A model generated the notes under the pieces. That model was not told the origin of the DNA, did no database searches, and saw only the letters and a list, made by a program, of their open reading frames with translations. Shown here one piece after another: positions 39,111-47,285 of a stretch of DNA of 64,000 nt. The stretch is taken from the NCBI GenBank assembly GCA_017303335.1, contig JAFLBK010000004.1, positions 124,001-188,000 of the forward strand, written 5' to 3'. How positions within the stretch are numbered: the first letter of the stretch is position 1; each line of letters starts with the position of its first letter. The position numbers and the translations under genes are program-made. The stretch is from Chitinophagales bacterium. GTDB lineage: Bacteria; Bacteroidota; Bacteroidia; Chitinophagales; Chitinophagaceae.

Positions 39111-41696
39111 TCATTTCTTCTTTACCGCCGTTTTCTTGGGCGCCGCCTTGGCCGCTTTCTTCACGGCTGTTTTTTTGGCGCCGGTCTTTTTGGCTTTCTT
39201 CTCAAAAGCCTTCGGATCCTGGTCGATGATGATCTTCTTTACGTCATCGATGCTCAGTGCGGCCAGTTCATCGGCGCTGTATTTGGCTCCGTTCGCATTC
39301 AGTCCTGTTTTATAGGTGTTCTTGCCGAACTTAATGATCGGACCCCACCGGGCATTCTCGATCGAAATTTTTTCTTCGGGCCATTGCCGGATATAGCGAT
39401 TCGCTTCTTTCTCTATTTTTTTGGCGATCAGTTCATCGCAGTCTTTTTGCGTCAGGTTATCAAAATCATAGGCTCTTGGCACATTGATGAACATATCGTT
39501 CCATTTGATGAAGGGACCAAACCGTCCCTTGCCCTTGGTGATCGGTTTTTGGTCGTAGAAACCGATCGGTGCGTCTTCGATCTTCTTGGCTTCGATGATC
39601 TCCACGGCACGCTCGAGATCAACGCTGCCGGGTTCCTCGCCGCGGGGGATGGAAATGTACTGCTCGCCCCATTTTACATAAGGCCCGTACCTGCCTACGT
39701 TTACAGAAACCTCCTGGCCTTCGTATTCGCCCAGCGGTGCGCCGAGTTTGAAAAGCTCCAGCGCTTCTTCAAGGCTGATCGTTTCAATGCTTTGCGACGG
39801 TTTGAGTTTGGCGAAGCGGGGTTTTTCCGCATCGTCGGCCGTACCAATCTGCACCATCGGACCATAACGTCCCATGCGGGCTGTAACAGGCTTGCCGCTT
39901 TCCGGATCGCTGCCCAGCTGCCGTTCGCCTACAGCTCTTACCGCGTTCTCCAGTGTGTGCTCAACGCCGTCGTGGAAAGGCGCGTAGAAATTACCCACCA
40001 TCTGGTTCCACTTCATGTTGCCATCGGCTATCTCGTCGAATTCTTTTTCAATCTCGGCGGTAAAGGAGTAATCCATTACCTGTTCGAAGTACTGGTTCAG
40101 GAAATCGGTTACCACAATACCCAGGTCGGTGGGGAAGAGTTTGGATTTCTCGGCGCCGGTATTCTCTGTGTCAACCACCTTGCTCACCTGGTCGTTCTTC
40201 AACCGTAAAATGCGAAACTCCCTTTTCACCGCTTCTTTGTCTTTCTTCTCTACATAGTTTCTTTTGATGATGGTAGAGATGGTAGGGGCGTAGGTGCTCG
40301 GACGCCCGATGCCGAGTTCTTCCAGTTTTTTCACCAGTGAAGCTTCGGTATAACGTGCCGGGTGCTTGGTGAAGCGTTCGGTGGCGGTCATGCTGATGAA
40401 TTCCAGCGGTTGTCCGACCCTCAGGTCGGGCAGGCGGCTTTCATCGCTTCCCTCATTATCCTCATCATCGGTTCCTTCGAGGTATACTTTGAGGAAGCCG
40501 TCGAATTTGAGTACTTCACCGGTGGCGGTGAGTTCTTCGTTGTTTGTGCTGATGTTGATCTTGGCTGTCGTCTTTTCCAGTTCAGCGTCGGCCATCTGCG
40601 AAGCGATGGTGCGCTTCCAGATCAATTCGTACAACCGGTTCAGTTCCGGATCGCCGACGGATTTATTCTCCATGTACGTGGGGCGAATGGCCTCGTGCGC
40701 TTCCTGGGCGCTTTCATTCTTATTCTTGTACTTGCGTACCTGTACGTATTTATCGCCGTAGTTACCACGGATCTCCGCGGTGATCGCTTCCATGGCCGTG
40801 CCGCTCAGGTTCACGCTGTCGGTACGCATGTAGGTGATCTTACCGCTTTCGTACAGGCGTTGCGCCAGCAGCATGGTTTTGCTCACGCCATACCCCAGTT
40901 TACGACTGGCTTCCTGTTGCAGGGTCGATGTGGTGAAAGGCGCCGCGGGTGTGCGTTTACCCGGGCGAACCTGGATGTCTTTAACGGTATATTGTGCGCC
41001 GATGCAACTCTCGAGGAATTTGGCGGCGTCTTCTTCCTTATCGAATTTATTTCCTTCGGCCCTGAACGCGACGGCCCGTTTATTCAGGTCGGTTGCCGAC
41101 AAGGTGGCTTCCAGTTTGAAACTGCTCACTGCCGAGAACTGGTTGATCTCCCGTTCCTTTTCAACGATCAGTTTAACCGCTACGCTCTGTACACGGCCGG
41201 CGCTCAATCCGCCGGTAGCGCCCACTTTACGCCAGAGAACGGGGCTGAGTTCAAAGCCCACGATGCGGTCGAGTATCCGGCGGGCCTGCTGGGCATTCAC
41301 CAGGTTCATGTCGATGGTACGGGGATTCTGTACCGCGTTCTGAATGGCGGGTTTGGTGATCTCGTGGAATACGATGCGCTTGGTGGTCTTGGGATCCAGC
41401 CCAAGCACTTCGGCCAGGTGCCAGCTGATGCTTTCTCCTTCACGGTCCTCATCCGATGCCAGCCATACCGTTTCACTTTTTTTGGCGAGTGATTTCAATT
41501 CGTTCACCACGCGTTGTTTATCCGCGGGTACGATGTAGGTGGGTTTGAAATTATTGCTGAGGTCGATGCCCATGTCGTTCTTCTCCAGGTCGCGGATGTG
41601 ACCGAAGCAACTTTTCACGGTAAAGTCTTTTCCCAGGATGGATTCGATCGTTTTGGCTTTTGCCGGCGACTCCACGATTAACAGGTTTTTAGCCAT
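39111..41696 (-). CDS. topA: DNA topoisomerase I
   Basis: The 861-residue type IA enzyme has the Toprim motif LIVESPAKAKTIESIL and DEDREGE (82-88), the SAGRVQSVA stretch, and Tyr289 in GKITYMRTDS as nucleophile. In place of zinc fingers the C-terminal part has four or five topoisom_C repeats (GRYGPYVKWG, GRFGPFIKWND, ARWGPIIKFGKNTY), then a Lys/Ala-rich tail that probably binds DNA nonspecifically. It relaxes negative supercoils. Confidence 0.97.
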   Translation of the reverse strand: MAKNLLIVESPAKAKTIESILGKDFTVKSCFGHIRDLEKNDMGIDLSNNFKPTYIVPADKQRVVNELKSLAKKSETVWLASDEDREGESISWHLAEVLGLDPKTTKRIVFHEITKPAIQNAVQNPRTIDMNLVNAQQARRILDRIVGFELSPVLWRKVGATGGLSAGRVQSVAVKLIVEKEREINQFSAVSSFKLEATLSATDLNKRAVAFRAEGNKFDKEEDAAKFLESCIGAQYTVKDIQVRPGKRTPAAPFTTSTLQQEASRKLGYGVSKTMLLAQRLYESGKITYMRTDSVNLSGTAMEAITAEIRGNYGDKYVQVRKYKNKNESAQEAHEAIRPTYMENKSVGDPELNRLYELIWKRTIASQMADAELEKTTAKINISTNNEELTATGEVLKFDGFLKVYLEGTDDEDNEGSDESRLPDLRVGQPLEFISMTATERFTKHPARYTEASLVKKLEELGIGRPSTYAPTISTIIKRNYVEKKDKEAVKREFRILRLKNDQVSKVVDTENTGAEKSKLFPTDLGIVVTDFLNQYFEQVMDYSFTAEIEKEFDEIADGNMKWNQMVGNFYAPFHDGVEHTLENAVRAVGERQLGSDPESGKPVTARMGRYGPMVQIGTADDAEKPRFAKLKPSQSIETISLEEALELFKLGAPLGEYEGQEVSVNVGRYGPYVKWGEQYISIPRGEEPGSVDLERAVEIIEAKKIEDAPIGFYDQKPITKGKGRFGPFIKWNDMFINVPRAYDFDNLTQKDCDELIAKKIEKEANRYIRQWPEEKISIENARWGPIIKFGKNTYKTGLNANGAKYSADELAALSIDDVKKIIIDQDPKAFEKKAKKTGAKKTAVKKAAKAAPKKTAVKKK

Positions 41697-41883
41697 ATTT
41701 CTGCTAGCGGTATTTTATTTGTATCCTGCGCCGGTAGCGGTTTCCAGTAGTTACGGATCAGCTTCGGTTGCCGTTGTCGCTTACTGACAGCTCTGCAAAA
41801 ATCCAGCGGCAGGTTTTCTGCAATATTAGGGCAAAAATGAAAAATCAAATTATTTTGACTGGTTTCCGGTTCTTTTTCCGGAT

Positions 41884-42723
41884 CTACAAGAACCCGGTCA
41901 CTTTGGATTTTATTGTGTCGTCGCGGTAAATTTTCTGGTGCCCGAGTCCCTTTGTCACCACGAATTCGATATGCGGGTGATTGTCGTTTTTCACGCGTTC
42001 GGCATCCTCCCAGGGGGTTACATCATCGTCTTCATCGTGTACCCAGAGGATGCGGGCACGGAGCTGGCGCACTGCCCGGCGAACGGAAAACCATTCCGTC
42101 TGCCGGCCGCTGCGTGTATATATTATATGTTCAAATTCCCGGCGCACGTCCTGGTCATCCAGGCCGAGCAATTTGAAGGCGCTGTCGATGGCCGAAGTGG
42201 TTTCGGTTGCGGGGGCGATCAGCACCACACGGGTACCGGCATCGTGCGGCAACTCTTCGAGCGCCAGGGTGATGGCAAGTCCACCAAAGGAGTGGGCGAT
42301 ATAGCTATCCACCGGCCCATACAGTTCGTTCACTTTTTTGATCATGCTGCTGTACACGAGCGCATTTACCATTTTGCCGCCGCTGTTGCCATGGGCAGGA
42401 GCGTCGAAAGCCAGTACTTCATATCCTTTCGCGGAAAGCGCCAGGGCGTATTCGGCGAATTTATGGGCGGCCGAATTGAAGCCGTGCAGGAGCAGGGCTT
42501 TTTTGGCTTGCGGATGATTCCAGCGATAACCCCGGATGCTGCCCGAATCAAACTGAAAACTCAGCGGCTCGGCGTTGTGCAGCTTGTTCTTGTTGCGTGT
42601 TCGGATATAGGGTGTACAAAAAAGGCGAAAGGCGGCTTCAGCGGTTTTGCGTTTCGAGAAATGCCGCATCCATTTAAATTTGGTTCGTATGTATCCAATC
42701 GCTAACCTTTGTACGAGTTTCAT
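41884..42723 (-). CDS. Alpha/beta hydrolase
   Basis: The 279-residue protein has LLHGFNSAAHKFAEY (oxyanion loop), the nucleophile elbow AHSFGG, Asp in WVHDEDDDVTPW and His in GLGHQKIY near the end. Its first 40 residues are basic and amphipathic (FKWMRHFSKRKTAEAAFRLF), which may touch the membrane. The substrate is unknown. On the minus strand a TATCTTTG word lies seven bases before the start codon, so the transcript may be nearly leaderless. Confidence 0.87.
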   Translation of the reverse strand: MKLVQRLAIGYIRTKFKWMRHFSKRKTAEAAFRLFCTPYIRTRNKNKLHNAEPLSFQFDSGSIRGYRWNHPQAKKALLLHGFNSAAHKFAEYALALSAKGYEVLAFDAPAHGNSGGKMVNALVYSSMIKKVNELYGPVDSYIAHSFGGLAITLALEELPHDAGTRVVLIAPATETTSAIDSAFKLLGLDDQDVRREFEHIIYTRSGRQTEWFSVRRAVRQLRARILWVHDEDDDVTPWEDAERVKNDNHPHIEFVVTKGLGHQKIYRDDTIKSKVTGFL

Positions 42724-42742
42724 GATGGATCAAAGATAGTAT

Positions 42743-43498
42743 ATGAAGATTGTACTGATTGGTTCGGGGAACGTGGCTTCCGTATTCGGGCGACTGATGA
42801 AAAGCAAGGGCCACGAGCTGGTGCAGGTCATCAGCCGTAATCCCGGTCATGCACAGGTACTGGCTGAAGAATTGGGCTGCGCCTGGTCGGGCAGCAGCGA
42901 TACGGTTAACCGGGATGCCGACATCTACCTGGTGGCGGTAAGCGACAGCGGGCTCTATGAACTCAACAAATCATTCTACCTCGGCAATAAACTCATCCTG
43001 CATACGGCGGGTTCTGTTCCCAAAGACGTACTGAAAGAAATATCCACGAACTACGGCGTACTGTACCCCTTGCAGAGTCTTCGCCGGGAAATGGCTTACA
43101 CCGGAGATATTCCGTTGCTCATCGATGCCAACAGCGATGAAGCGCTTACCCTCCTGGAAGATTTTGCCCGAACCTTATCCGGAAATGTTTCAACGGCATC
43201 CGATGAACAGCGTCTCAAATTGCATGTGGCCGCGGTGGTGGTAAGTAACTTTACCAATCATCTCTATGCCCTGGCGGAAGAATTCTGCCGGAACGAACAG
43301 GTCGATTTCAAACTGCTGGTGCCCCTGATACAGGAAACGGCCAACCGAACAGCGTACCAATCGCCGGCGGCCATGCAAACCGGTCCGGCCGTACGCAACG
43401 ATATCTTCACACTGGATAAACACCTGCGGCAACTGGCCGACCATCCCGCCCTCAAGTACATCTACCTGAAACTGACGGACAGCATCATGAAAAAATGA
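42743..43498 (+). CDS. DUF2520 / Rossmann-like NAD(P)-binding protein
   Basis: The 251-residue protein starts with a dinucleotide fold (IVLIGSGNVASVFGRLM) like F420-dependent oxidoreductases and 6-phosphogluconate dehydrogenase relatives. The C-terminal helical DUF2520 domain follows (KLHVAAVVVSNFTNHLYALAEE, then NRTAYQSPAAMQTGPAVRND). It is probably an oxidoreductase, but its substrate is not known. It faces the GyrI-like gene tail to tail, five bases apart. Confidence 0.88.
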   Translation: MKIVLIGSGNVASVFGRLMKSKGHELVQVISRNPGHAQVLAEELGCAWSGSSDTVNRDADIYLVAVSDSGLYELNKSFYLGNKLILHTAGSVPKDVLKEISTNYGVLYPLQSLRREMAYTGDIPLLIDANSDEALTLLEDFARTLSGNVSTASDEQRLKLHVAAVVVSNFTNHLYALAEEFCRNEQVDFKLLVPLIQETANRTAYQSPAAMQTGPAVRNDIFTLDKHLRQLADHPALKYIYLKLTDSIMKK

Positions 43499-43503
43499 AG
43501 ATC

Positions 43504-44151
43504 TTACTTAACCGGGAAGACAATATCGGTTTGTACCTTATACGGATCAAGCGGCTTGCCATCCTTATCGATCGGATCGGTCACGTAGATTTCGTACGGC
43601 GATCCGGCCAGCGTTTTCTTATTGACCTTGATCCATTCCCGGATCGCCTCATAGCCCTGCGGCATGAGGTTGTACGGTCCGTAGAAATGCGCCACCACCA
43701 CCATGCCGCCCGGCAGATCCCGCACCTGTACACCCTTGCTGAGTTTGGAAGGCGCTTTGTTCACCGGTAACCCGGCTTCGAAAAAGAAAGGGGCTTTTGT
43801 GGTTTTATACCAGGCAATAGGCTGTCCGGCGAGTTTGAGGTTGTTCTTTTTCAGCGTTTCGGCCAGTTTGGAGCCGTAATTCTTCGCCAGCTTCATGCCG
43901 ATACGCTCGTAGGTTCTGGCGCTGTCTTTACTGTAGATCACGATCCGTTTGGGCGCCAGCGTATCAACGATATTAATAATGGGCGGACGTTCCTTCTGCG
44001 CTTCTTTCTCTGTTCTTTTTACCGGTACGATCAGGGTGTCCTTCTTAGGTTTATCAGCTTCCTTACCGCTTTTGCTTTTACATGAAAATGAGAGTATGGT
44101 TATAGTCAGCGCTATGGGTACGTATGCCAGCGACCGGTTCGGATTCGTCAT
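43504..44151 (-). CDS. GyrI-like domain lipoprotein
   Basis: The start at 44151 gives MTNPNRSLAYVPIALTITIL followed by the lipobox SFSC. A Lys-rich linker leads to a C-terminal GyrI-like (effector-binding) fold of about 150 residues: GMVVVAHFYGPYNLMPQGYEAIREWIKVN and SPYEIYVTDPIDKDG. These domains bind small amphipathic ligands in AraC-type regulators and in SOUL proteins. An exported lipoprotein version is found in Bacteroidota; its ligand is unknown. Confidence 0.8.
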   Translation of the reverse strand: MTNPNRSLAYVPIALTITILSFSCKSKSGKEADKPKKDTLIVPVKRTEKEAQKERPPIINIVDTLAPKRIVIYSKDSARTYERIGMKLAKNYGSKLAETLKKNNLKLAGQPIAWYKTTKAPFFFEAGLPVNKAPSKLSKGVQVRDLPGGMVVVAHFYGPYNLMPQGYEAIREWIKVNKKTLAGSPYEIYVTDPIDKDGKPLDPYKVQTDIVFPVK

Positions 44152-44267
44152 TGATTCAATCGTGTTAGGGAGGTAAAATAGTAAACCTTTTTTACTTTGC
44201 AAACAGCCGGAAATGAGCCGGCAAGTGCCTGTCTCCCGTATATTTTCCTGAATTAGTAATATTGAAG

Positions 44268-44275
44268 TAGGTTTG
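44268..44275 (+). promoter_or_regulatory. Putative -7 element for the ferredoxin gene
   Basis: TAGGTTTG matches TAnnTTTG and lies 21 bases before the ATG at 44296. No clear -33 TTTG is seen. Confidence 0.45.
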
Positions 44276-44295
44276 CACCCCGAAATTTGCGGACT

Positions 44296-44631
44296 ATGTA
44301 CACGATTACCTTCAAGTTTGAGCAGAAAGGAGTGGAGCCTGTTACCCTTACCGGTATTGAACCCGACCAATCCATCCTGGAAGTGGCCCTCAAGAACGAC
44401 ATCGAATTGCACCACAATTGCGGCGGCGTCTGCGCCTGCAGCACCTGTCATTTATACGTAGACAAAGGGGATGAATTCCTCGAAGAACTGAGCGACCGGG
44501 AAGAGGACTTCATCGACCGGGCGGTGAGCCCCCGGCTCAATTCAAGGTTGGGTTGCCAGTGCGTGCTGCAGGAAGGAAGCGGCGAGATTTCCGTAACCCT
44601 GCCCGACCAGACACAATTTTTAGGAGAATAA
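44296..44631 (+). CDS. fdx: Adrenodoxin-type [2Fe-2S] ferredoxin
   Basis: The 111-residue protein has the cluster motif C42-x5-C48-x2-C51 (CGGVCACSTCH) and a fourth ligand in LGCQCV (Cys87 or Cys89). This is the ISC-type ferredoxin that donates electrons during iron-sulphur cluster assembly. It lies just ahead of iscX, which strengthens that assignment. Confidence 0.93.
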   Translation: MYTITFKFEQKGVEPVTLTGIEPDQSILEVALKNDIELHHNCGGVCACSTCHLYVDKGDEFLEELSDREEDFIDRAVSPRLNSRLGCQCVLQEGSGEISVTLPDQTQFLGE

Positions 44632-44658
44632 ACCTAACTTGAAGATGTGATGATTCGT

Positions 44659-44754
44659 TGATTTGCTGATTACCTGATTGAATAACCAGCAAAAAACCAG
44701 TTTCATCCAATTTATTGTAACCACGAATCAGCACATCAAACAATCAGCAAATCA
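44659..44754. repeat. Inverted pair of TGATTTGCTGATT between fdx and iscX
   Basis: The 13-base word at 44659-44671 returns inverted at 44742-44754 across a 70-base spacer. Both arms are flanked by further partial copies of the GATTTGCTGATT theme. The right arm ends six bases before the iscX start codon. Confidence 0.7.
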
Positions 44755-44760
44755 GCACAT

Positions 44761-44997
44761 ATGACATTCGAACCCCCCATTCATTGGAACGATTACGAAG
44801 ACATCGCCATGAAACTTTACGAGCGTTTCGGCGCCGCCTTCGGCGAAAGCCAGATCTACCGGATCCGGTTTACCGACCTGCACAAATGGGTGATGGAGAT
44901 ACCTAACTTTGCGGGCAAACCCGAAGAAAGCAATGAAGGCCACCTGGAGATGATCCAGAGCTCCTGGGTGTATGAGTGGAGGGATAACCAGAAATAA
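44761..44997 (+). CDS. iscX: Fe-S assembly protein IscX
   Basis: The 78-residue protein carries the IscX core: IHWNDYEDIAMKLYERF, RIRFTDLHKWVMEIPNF and the acidic SNEGHLEMIQSSWV helix. IscX binds IscS and iron and tunes cluster assembly. No other isc gene lies nearby except the ferredoxin. Confidence 0.92.
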   Translation: MTFEPPIHWNDYEDIAMKLYERFGAAFGESQIYRIRFTDLHKWVMEIPNFAGKPEESNEGHLEMIQSSWVYEWRDNQK

Positions 44998-45012
44998 TTT
45001 GAAAATGTGCCA

Positions 45013-45079
45013 ATTTGAAAATTTGAAGATGTAACACTGTAAAGTTTTCCTGCATTGTCAAATAACCAAATTTTCAAAT
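45013..45079. repeat. Inverted pair of ATTTGAAAATTTG between iscX and kdsC
   Basis: The 13-base word at 45013-45025 returns inverted at 45067-45079 (CAAATTTTCAAAT) with a 41-base spacer. Extra partial copies extend both arms. Its right arm lies 13 bases before the next start codon. Confidence 0.7.
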
Positions 45080-45092
45080 CATCAAATCAAAC

Positions 45093-45614
45093 ATGTCTGT
45101 CCTCGAAAAATTCAAAACCATCCGGACCTTTGTGTTCGACGTAGACGGGGTGCTCACCGACGGGACCCTGCTGGTATTGAACGATGGCCAGATGGCACGC
45201 CGGATGAATATCCGGGACGGGTATGCCCTGCAGCTGGCAGTTAAAAAGGGATACCGGGTTGTGATTCTATCCGGGGGTACATCGGAAGCGGTGGAACTGC
45301 GGTTGCATAAACTGGGTATTACGGATTGCTTTCTTAAGATAGAAAATAAAAAAGAGAAGCTGATCGAATACGTGGCTACGCACCAGCTCAGCTGGGATGA
45401 AGTATTGTTCATGGGCGACGACATCCCCGATTACATATCGATGCAGCTGACCGGCCTGCCTTGCTGCCCGGCCGACGCGGCGCCGGAGATCAAACAGATA
45501 AGCCATTACATTTCACCGCTGGAAGGAGGTAAGGGCTGCGCCCGCGATGTGATCGAAAAGGTATTGAAGCTGAACGGCCATTGGGACCTTGATACCGGCG
45601 TTGCGGCGAAGTAG
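45093..45614 (+). CDS. kdsC: KdsC-type HAD phosphatase (KDO 8-phosphate phosphatase)
   Basis: HAD-IIIC family protein of 173 residues with motif I FVFDVDGVLTDG, motif II VVILSGGTS and motif III/IV LFMGDDIPD. It is tetrameric and cap-less in the family and releases KDO from KDO 8-phosphate for lipid A core synthesis. It is followed 46 bases later by a prenyltransferase gene. Confidence 0.88.
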   Translation: MSVLEKFKTIRTFVFDVDGVLTDGTLLVLNDGQMARRMNIRDGYALQLAVKKGYRVVILSGGTSEAVELRLHKLGITDCFLKIENKKEKLIEYVATHQLSWDEVLFMGDDIPDYISMQLTGLPCCPADAAPEIKQISHYISPLEGGKGCARDVIEKVLKLNGHWDLDTGVAAK

Positions 45615-45660
45615 GATCGGGTTCAAACAGCAATCCGTATTTTCGCTGCCGAAACATTTC

Positions 45661-46608
45661 ATGAAATTACTACTCGCCTTTTTCCGACTGGTGCGCTGGC
45701 AAAACCTGGCGTTCATTGCCATTACCCAGTTACTCTTCTATTTTTCGCTGGTTCAGCCCCTGTATGCTAAAGGCGTTTCGTTTGACTTCGGCAAACAGCA
45801 TTTCCTGCTGCTCATGCTTGCCTCGGTATTGATCGCCGCGGCCGGATATATCATCAACGATTATTTCGACCTGAACATCGACCGGGTGAATAAGCCCAAA
45901 AAAAACGAGATCGACCGGACGATCAAACGCCGCTGGGCCATCGTGCAGCACATCGTTCTTTCACTGGCTGGCATACTGATCAGCGTATACATCGACCTTA
46001 CCACCCGCACATTCTGGCTGGGCATTTCCAACTTCATCTGTGTGATGCTGCTGTTCGGTTATTCGATCAGTCTCAAAAAGAAACTGCTCATCGGCAATAT
46101 CCTGATCTCGGCCCTGACTGCCTGGGTGATCATCGTAGCCTTCCTTTGTTATTACCGAACCATGTTCTGTGCCGGGTGCGACCCCGCTTTCTATGAAGTG
46201 TATGTACACCGGTTCATCCGCATTGCGATCCTGTACGCCGGTTTTGCCTTTATCATCTCCCTGATCCGGGAAGTGGTGAAAGATATGGAAGATATGGAAG
46301 GCGATGCCCGTTATGGCTGCAGAACCATGCCCATCGTTTGGGGTATTCCCGCCAGCAAGATGTTCGTTGCCGTTTGGCTGGTGGTGCTCATCAGTATCAT
46401 CTGCGTGGTGCAGGTGTACGTATTGCAGTTTGGCTGGTGGATCAGCGCCGCCTATTCGATCCTGCTGATCATTGTTCCCCTGGTATGGATCATTTTCAAA
46501 TTGCGGTCGGCCCAATCGGCCCGCGATTACCACCGCCTCAGCCAGGCTATCAAAGCTGTCATGCTGGCCGGTATCTTATCCATGCTCATTTTCAGGATTT
46601 ACTCATAA
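45661..46608 (+). CDS. UbiA-family prenyltransferase
   Basis: The 315-residue protein has eight to nine membrane helices and both Asp-rich motifs: NDYFDLNIDRVNKPKK (66-81) and KDMEDMEGDARYG near 215, which bind Mg-diphosphate. Bacteroidota members are usually named geranylgeranylglycerol-phosphate geranylgeranyltransferase, but the acceptor here is not proven. The start ATG is at 45661; the frame extends upstream without better start. Maf follows after four bases. Confidence 0.88.
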   Translation: MKLLLAFFRLVRWQNLAFIAITQLLFYFSLVQPLYAKGVSFDFGKQHFLLLMLASVLIAAAGYIINDYFDLNIDRVNKPKKNEIDRTIKRRWAIVQHIVLSLAGILISVYIDLTTRTFWLGISNFICVMLLFGYSISLKKKLLIGNILISALTAWVIIVAFLCYYRTMFCAGCDPAFYEVYVHRFIRIAILYAGFAFIISLIREVVKDMEDMEGDARYGCRTMPIVWGIPASKMFVAVWLVVLISIICVVQVYVLQFGWWISAAYSILLIIVPLVWIIFKLRSAQSARDYHRLSQAIKAVMLAGILSMLIFRIYS

Positions 46609-46612
46609 CCCC

Positions 46613-47185
46613 ATGCAGAAAATCATTTTAGCTTCCCAATCGCCCCGCCGTAAACAATTGCTGGAATGGGCAGAAGTGCCGTTTGAAATACGGGTAAAGG
46701 AGACCGACGAAAGCTATCCGGCCGGGCTTTCGCTCGAAGCGATCGCGGTTCACATTGCCCGTAACAAAGCCCTCGCGGTAGCGGAATCAGCAGGGAAGGA
46801 GATGCCGATACTTTCCGCCGATACCATCGTGGTACTGAACAACGAGGTCATCGGTAAGCCGCGGGACCGGGATGATGCCGTATCCATTTTATCGAAGCTT
46901 TCGGGCCGGGTGCACCAGGTGATAACGGGCGTTTGCATCCTCAACCATAATGAGGAGTTGCATTTTGCCGAAACAACCGAAGTGGAATTTCATCCATTGA
47001 CAACGGCGCAACTTGAATTTTATGTTGATCAGTACAAGCCCTACGACAAAGCGGGCGCTTACGCGATACAGGAGTGGATCGGCGTGGTAGGCATCAAGCG
47101 CATCAACGGCGATTTTTACAATGTCATGGGACTACCGGTGAGCAGGGTGGTGCAGGCCTTACAAGGTTTAAGGTTTACTGTTTAA
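46613..47185 (+). CDS. maf: Maf nucleotide pyrophosphatase
   Basis: The 190-residue protein begins IILASQSPRRKQLLEWAEV, the Maf/YhdE signature, and contains SADTIVVL and KAGAYAIQEW. It hydrolyses dTTP/UTP or modified nucleotides. The ATG at 46613 fits the family start exactly. The last codons (LRFTV) and the stop fall in a GTTTAAGG-type repeat. Confidence 0.94.
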   Translation: MQKIILASQSPRRKQLLEWAEVPFEIRVKETDESYPAGLSLEAIAVHIARNKALAVAESAGKEMPILSADTIVVLNNEVIGKPRDRDDAVSILSKLSGRVHQVITGVCILNHNEELHFAETTEVEFHPLTTAQLEFYVDQYKPYDKAGAYAIQEWIGVVGIKRINGDFYNVMGLPVSRVVQALQGLRFTV

Positions 47186-47281
47186 CGTTTAAGGTTGGAA
47201 AAAACATCTATCCTGGTTATAATCCTCAGGCGAACAGCTGCCGGGTCAAATAACTTTAGCATCAGACACCCAATGTTAAAC
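47180..47281. repeat. Inverted GTTTAAC words between maf and the DUF2851 gene
   Basis: GTTTAACGTTTAAGG at 47180-47194 is an expanded form of a word that returns inverted as GTTAAAC at 47275-47281, just before the next start codon. The perfect match is short (7 bases), but the layout equals the two larger pairs at 44659 and 45013. Confidence 0.45.
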
Positions 47282-47285
47282 GTTG

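Noticed and set aside
40362..41492. 376-codon frame opposite topA
   Set aside because: Antisense shadow of topoisomerase I; no family features.
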